A stretch of 64,000 nt of DNA, from positions 124,001-188,000 of the forward strand of contig NW_027490129.1 of assembly GCF_050948175.1 (NCBI RefSeq), read 5' to 3'. Within the stretch, counting starts at the first letter, position 1. Every line of letters begins with the position of its first letter. Positions 62,301-64,000 of the stretch are shown here, in pieces. Position numbers and translations under genes: made by a program. The notes under the pieces are model-generated. The model was given only the letters and a program-made list of their open reading frames with translations, made no database searches and was not told the origin of the DNA. This DNA comes from Xylocopa sonorina (lineage: Eukaryota > Arthropoda > Insecta > Hymenoptera > Apidae).

Positions 62301-64000
62301 GAAGTGTCATGTATACCTCGCATACACTTCAATTGAATGTAAATGCGACACTTCCTTGCTAGGAAATAGCGTTTGCAGATGTCTATGTATCGAAGCAATA
62401 GTGTTCCAATGCTTCTTAAATCGCGATATCGCATCTCATATCTATGTTTCATGATAATACACAATATTCATTGCGAAGTGTCACATATACCTCGCATACA
62501 CTTCAAATGAATGTAAATGCGACACTTGCTTGCTAGGAAATAGCGTTTCCAGATGTCTACGTATCGAAGCAATAGACATCTAATGCTTCATAAATCGCCA
62601 TATCGCATCACATTTCTATATTTCATGATAAGATATAATATTCATTGTGCAGTGTTATGTATACCCCGTATTCACCTCAAAAGTATGTAAATGCGACACT
62701 TCCTTGCTAGGCAATAGCGTTTGCAGATATCTTCGTATCGAAGCAATAGTGTTCTAATGCTTCTTAAATCGCGATATCGCATCTCATACCTATGTTTCGT
62801 GATAATATATAATATTCATTGCGAAGAGTCATGTATTCCTCGCATACACTTCAAATGAATGTGAATGCGACAGTTCCTTGCTAGGAAATAGTGTTTGGAG
62901 ATATCTAGTATCGAAGCAATAGAGTTCTAATGCTTCTAAAATCGCGATATCGCATCTCATTTCTATGTTTCTTGATAAGATATAACATTCATGGTGCAGT
63001 GTTATGAATACCTCGTATTCACTTCAAAAGAATGTAAATGCGACACTTCCTTGCTTGGAAATAGCGTTTGCAGATGTCTACGTATCGAAGCAATAGTTAT
63101 CTATTGCTTCTTAAATCGTCATATCGCATCTCATATCTACGTTTCACGATAAGATATAGTATTCATGGCGAAGTGTCATGTATACCTCGTATTCCTTTCA
63201 AAAGAAAGTAAATGCGACACTTCCTTGCTAGGAAGCAGCATTTACAGATGTCTACGTATCGAAGCAATAGGGATCTAATGCTTCTTAAATCGCCATATCG
63301 CTTCTCATTTCTATGTTTCATGATAATATATAATATTCACTGCGAAGTGTCATGTATACCTCGCATACACTTCAAATGAACGAAAATGCGACACTTCCTT
63401 GCTAGGAAATAGCGTTTGCAGATGTCTACGTATAGAAGCAATAGTGTTCTATTGCTTCTTAAATCGCGATATCGCATCTCATATCTAAGTTTCATGATGA
63501 GATATAATATTCATTGTGCAGTGTTATGTATACCTCGTATTCACTTCAAAAGAATGTAAATGCGACAGTTCCTTGCTGGGAAATAGTGTTTGCAGATGTC
63601 GACGTATCGAAGCAATAGAGTTCTAATGCTTCTTAAATCGTCATATCGCATCTCATATCTACGTTTCCTGATAAGATATAATATTTATTTCGAAGTGTCA
63701 TGTATACCTCGTATTACTTTCAGAAGAATGTAAATGCGGCACTTCCTTGCTTTGCAGATGTCAACGTATCGAAGCAATAGAGTTCTAATGCTTCTTAAAT
63801 CGCCATATCGCATCTCATTTCTATGTTTCATGATAAGATATAATATTCACTGTGCAGTGTTATGTATGCCTCGTATTAACTTCAAATGAATGTAGATGCG
63901 ACACTTCCTTGCTAGGAAATAGCGTTTGCAGATGTCTACGTATCGAAGCAATAGATATCTAAAGCTTCATAAATCGCGATATCGCATCTCATTTCAATGT
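53315..64000 (+). repeat. Satellite array, + orientation, to window end
   Basis: About 61 monomers with good conservation of the consensus, many very close to it. Local duplications are present (see 54855-57213; also 58680-58860 matching 61460-61640 at an offset of 2780). The array runs off the end of the window. No genes. Confidence 0.96.
54855..57213 (+). repeat. Local duplication with 1653-bp offset
   Basis: 54855-55560 and 56508-57213 match closely at an offset of 1653 bp. They share the rare variant CCCACCTGGGAAATTTCG and the same truncated-monomer junction AGGAAATAGACATAATATTC (near 55241 and 56894). A further copy of the CCCACCTGGG variant lies at 56009. 1653 is 9.5 monomers; the truncated monomer accounts for the half step. 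Confidence 0.85.

Noticed and set aside
1..64000. CENP-B box or TTAGG telomere repeats
   Set aside because: No match to the CENP-B box consensus and no TTAGG runs were seen in the monomers or the island.

Overview
The window is eukaryotic heterochromatin, almost certainly from an arthropod and probably an insect. The evidence is about 50 kb of a 174-bp tandem satellite, two families of Ty3/Gypsy-like LTR retrotransposons, a small AT-rich island with an intron-bearing gene fragment, and no operons or bacterial signals. The species cannot be named from sequence alone. A centromeric or pericentromeric location is an inference.

Layout. From 1 to 8700 the satellite reads on the + strand; from 8700 to 11215 it decays towards an island. 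The island (11216-15540) carries a roughly 1-kb foldback DNA element, two probable exons on the minus strand and a transposon fragment. Decayed + satellite resumes at 15540-15773. A solo LTR of family 2 follows (15774-16510), and from there the satellite reads on the minus strand to 20385. A solo LTR of family 1 (20386-22083) marks a flip back to + (22084-25983, with a 696-bp tetrameric higher-order repeat). A decayed family-2 element with a broken gag occupies 25984-29587. The + satellite continues to about 32849 and flips directly to minus. The minus block (32850-42819) holds five near-identical 1340-bp higher-order units. A very young, intact-looking family-1 Ty3/Gypsy element sits at 42820-52025. 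Minus satellite continues to 52965. A short LTR-like piece (52966-53314) marks the last flip, and + satellite fills 53315-64000.

How it fits together. The only intact protein-coding unit is the family-1 element. It has 1614-bp LTRs differing at a single base, a CTAC target duplication, a primer-binding-site candidate, a polypurine tract, gag with two CCHC knuckles, and pol with protease, RT, RNase H and integrase motifs. A GGGAAAC heptamer in the right frame joins gag to pol by -1 frameshifting. The Pol frame runs through the polypurine tract into the LTR.

The main points for a second look are: LTR remnants without target duplications at three of four satellite orientation flips; three dyad symmetries packed into one half of each monomer; the recent 1340-bp amplification, whose base variants suggest growth in two-unit steps; and a possible meiotic-type coiled-coil gene fragment in the island.
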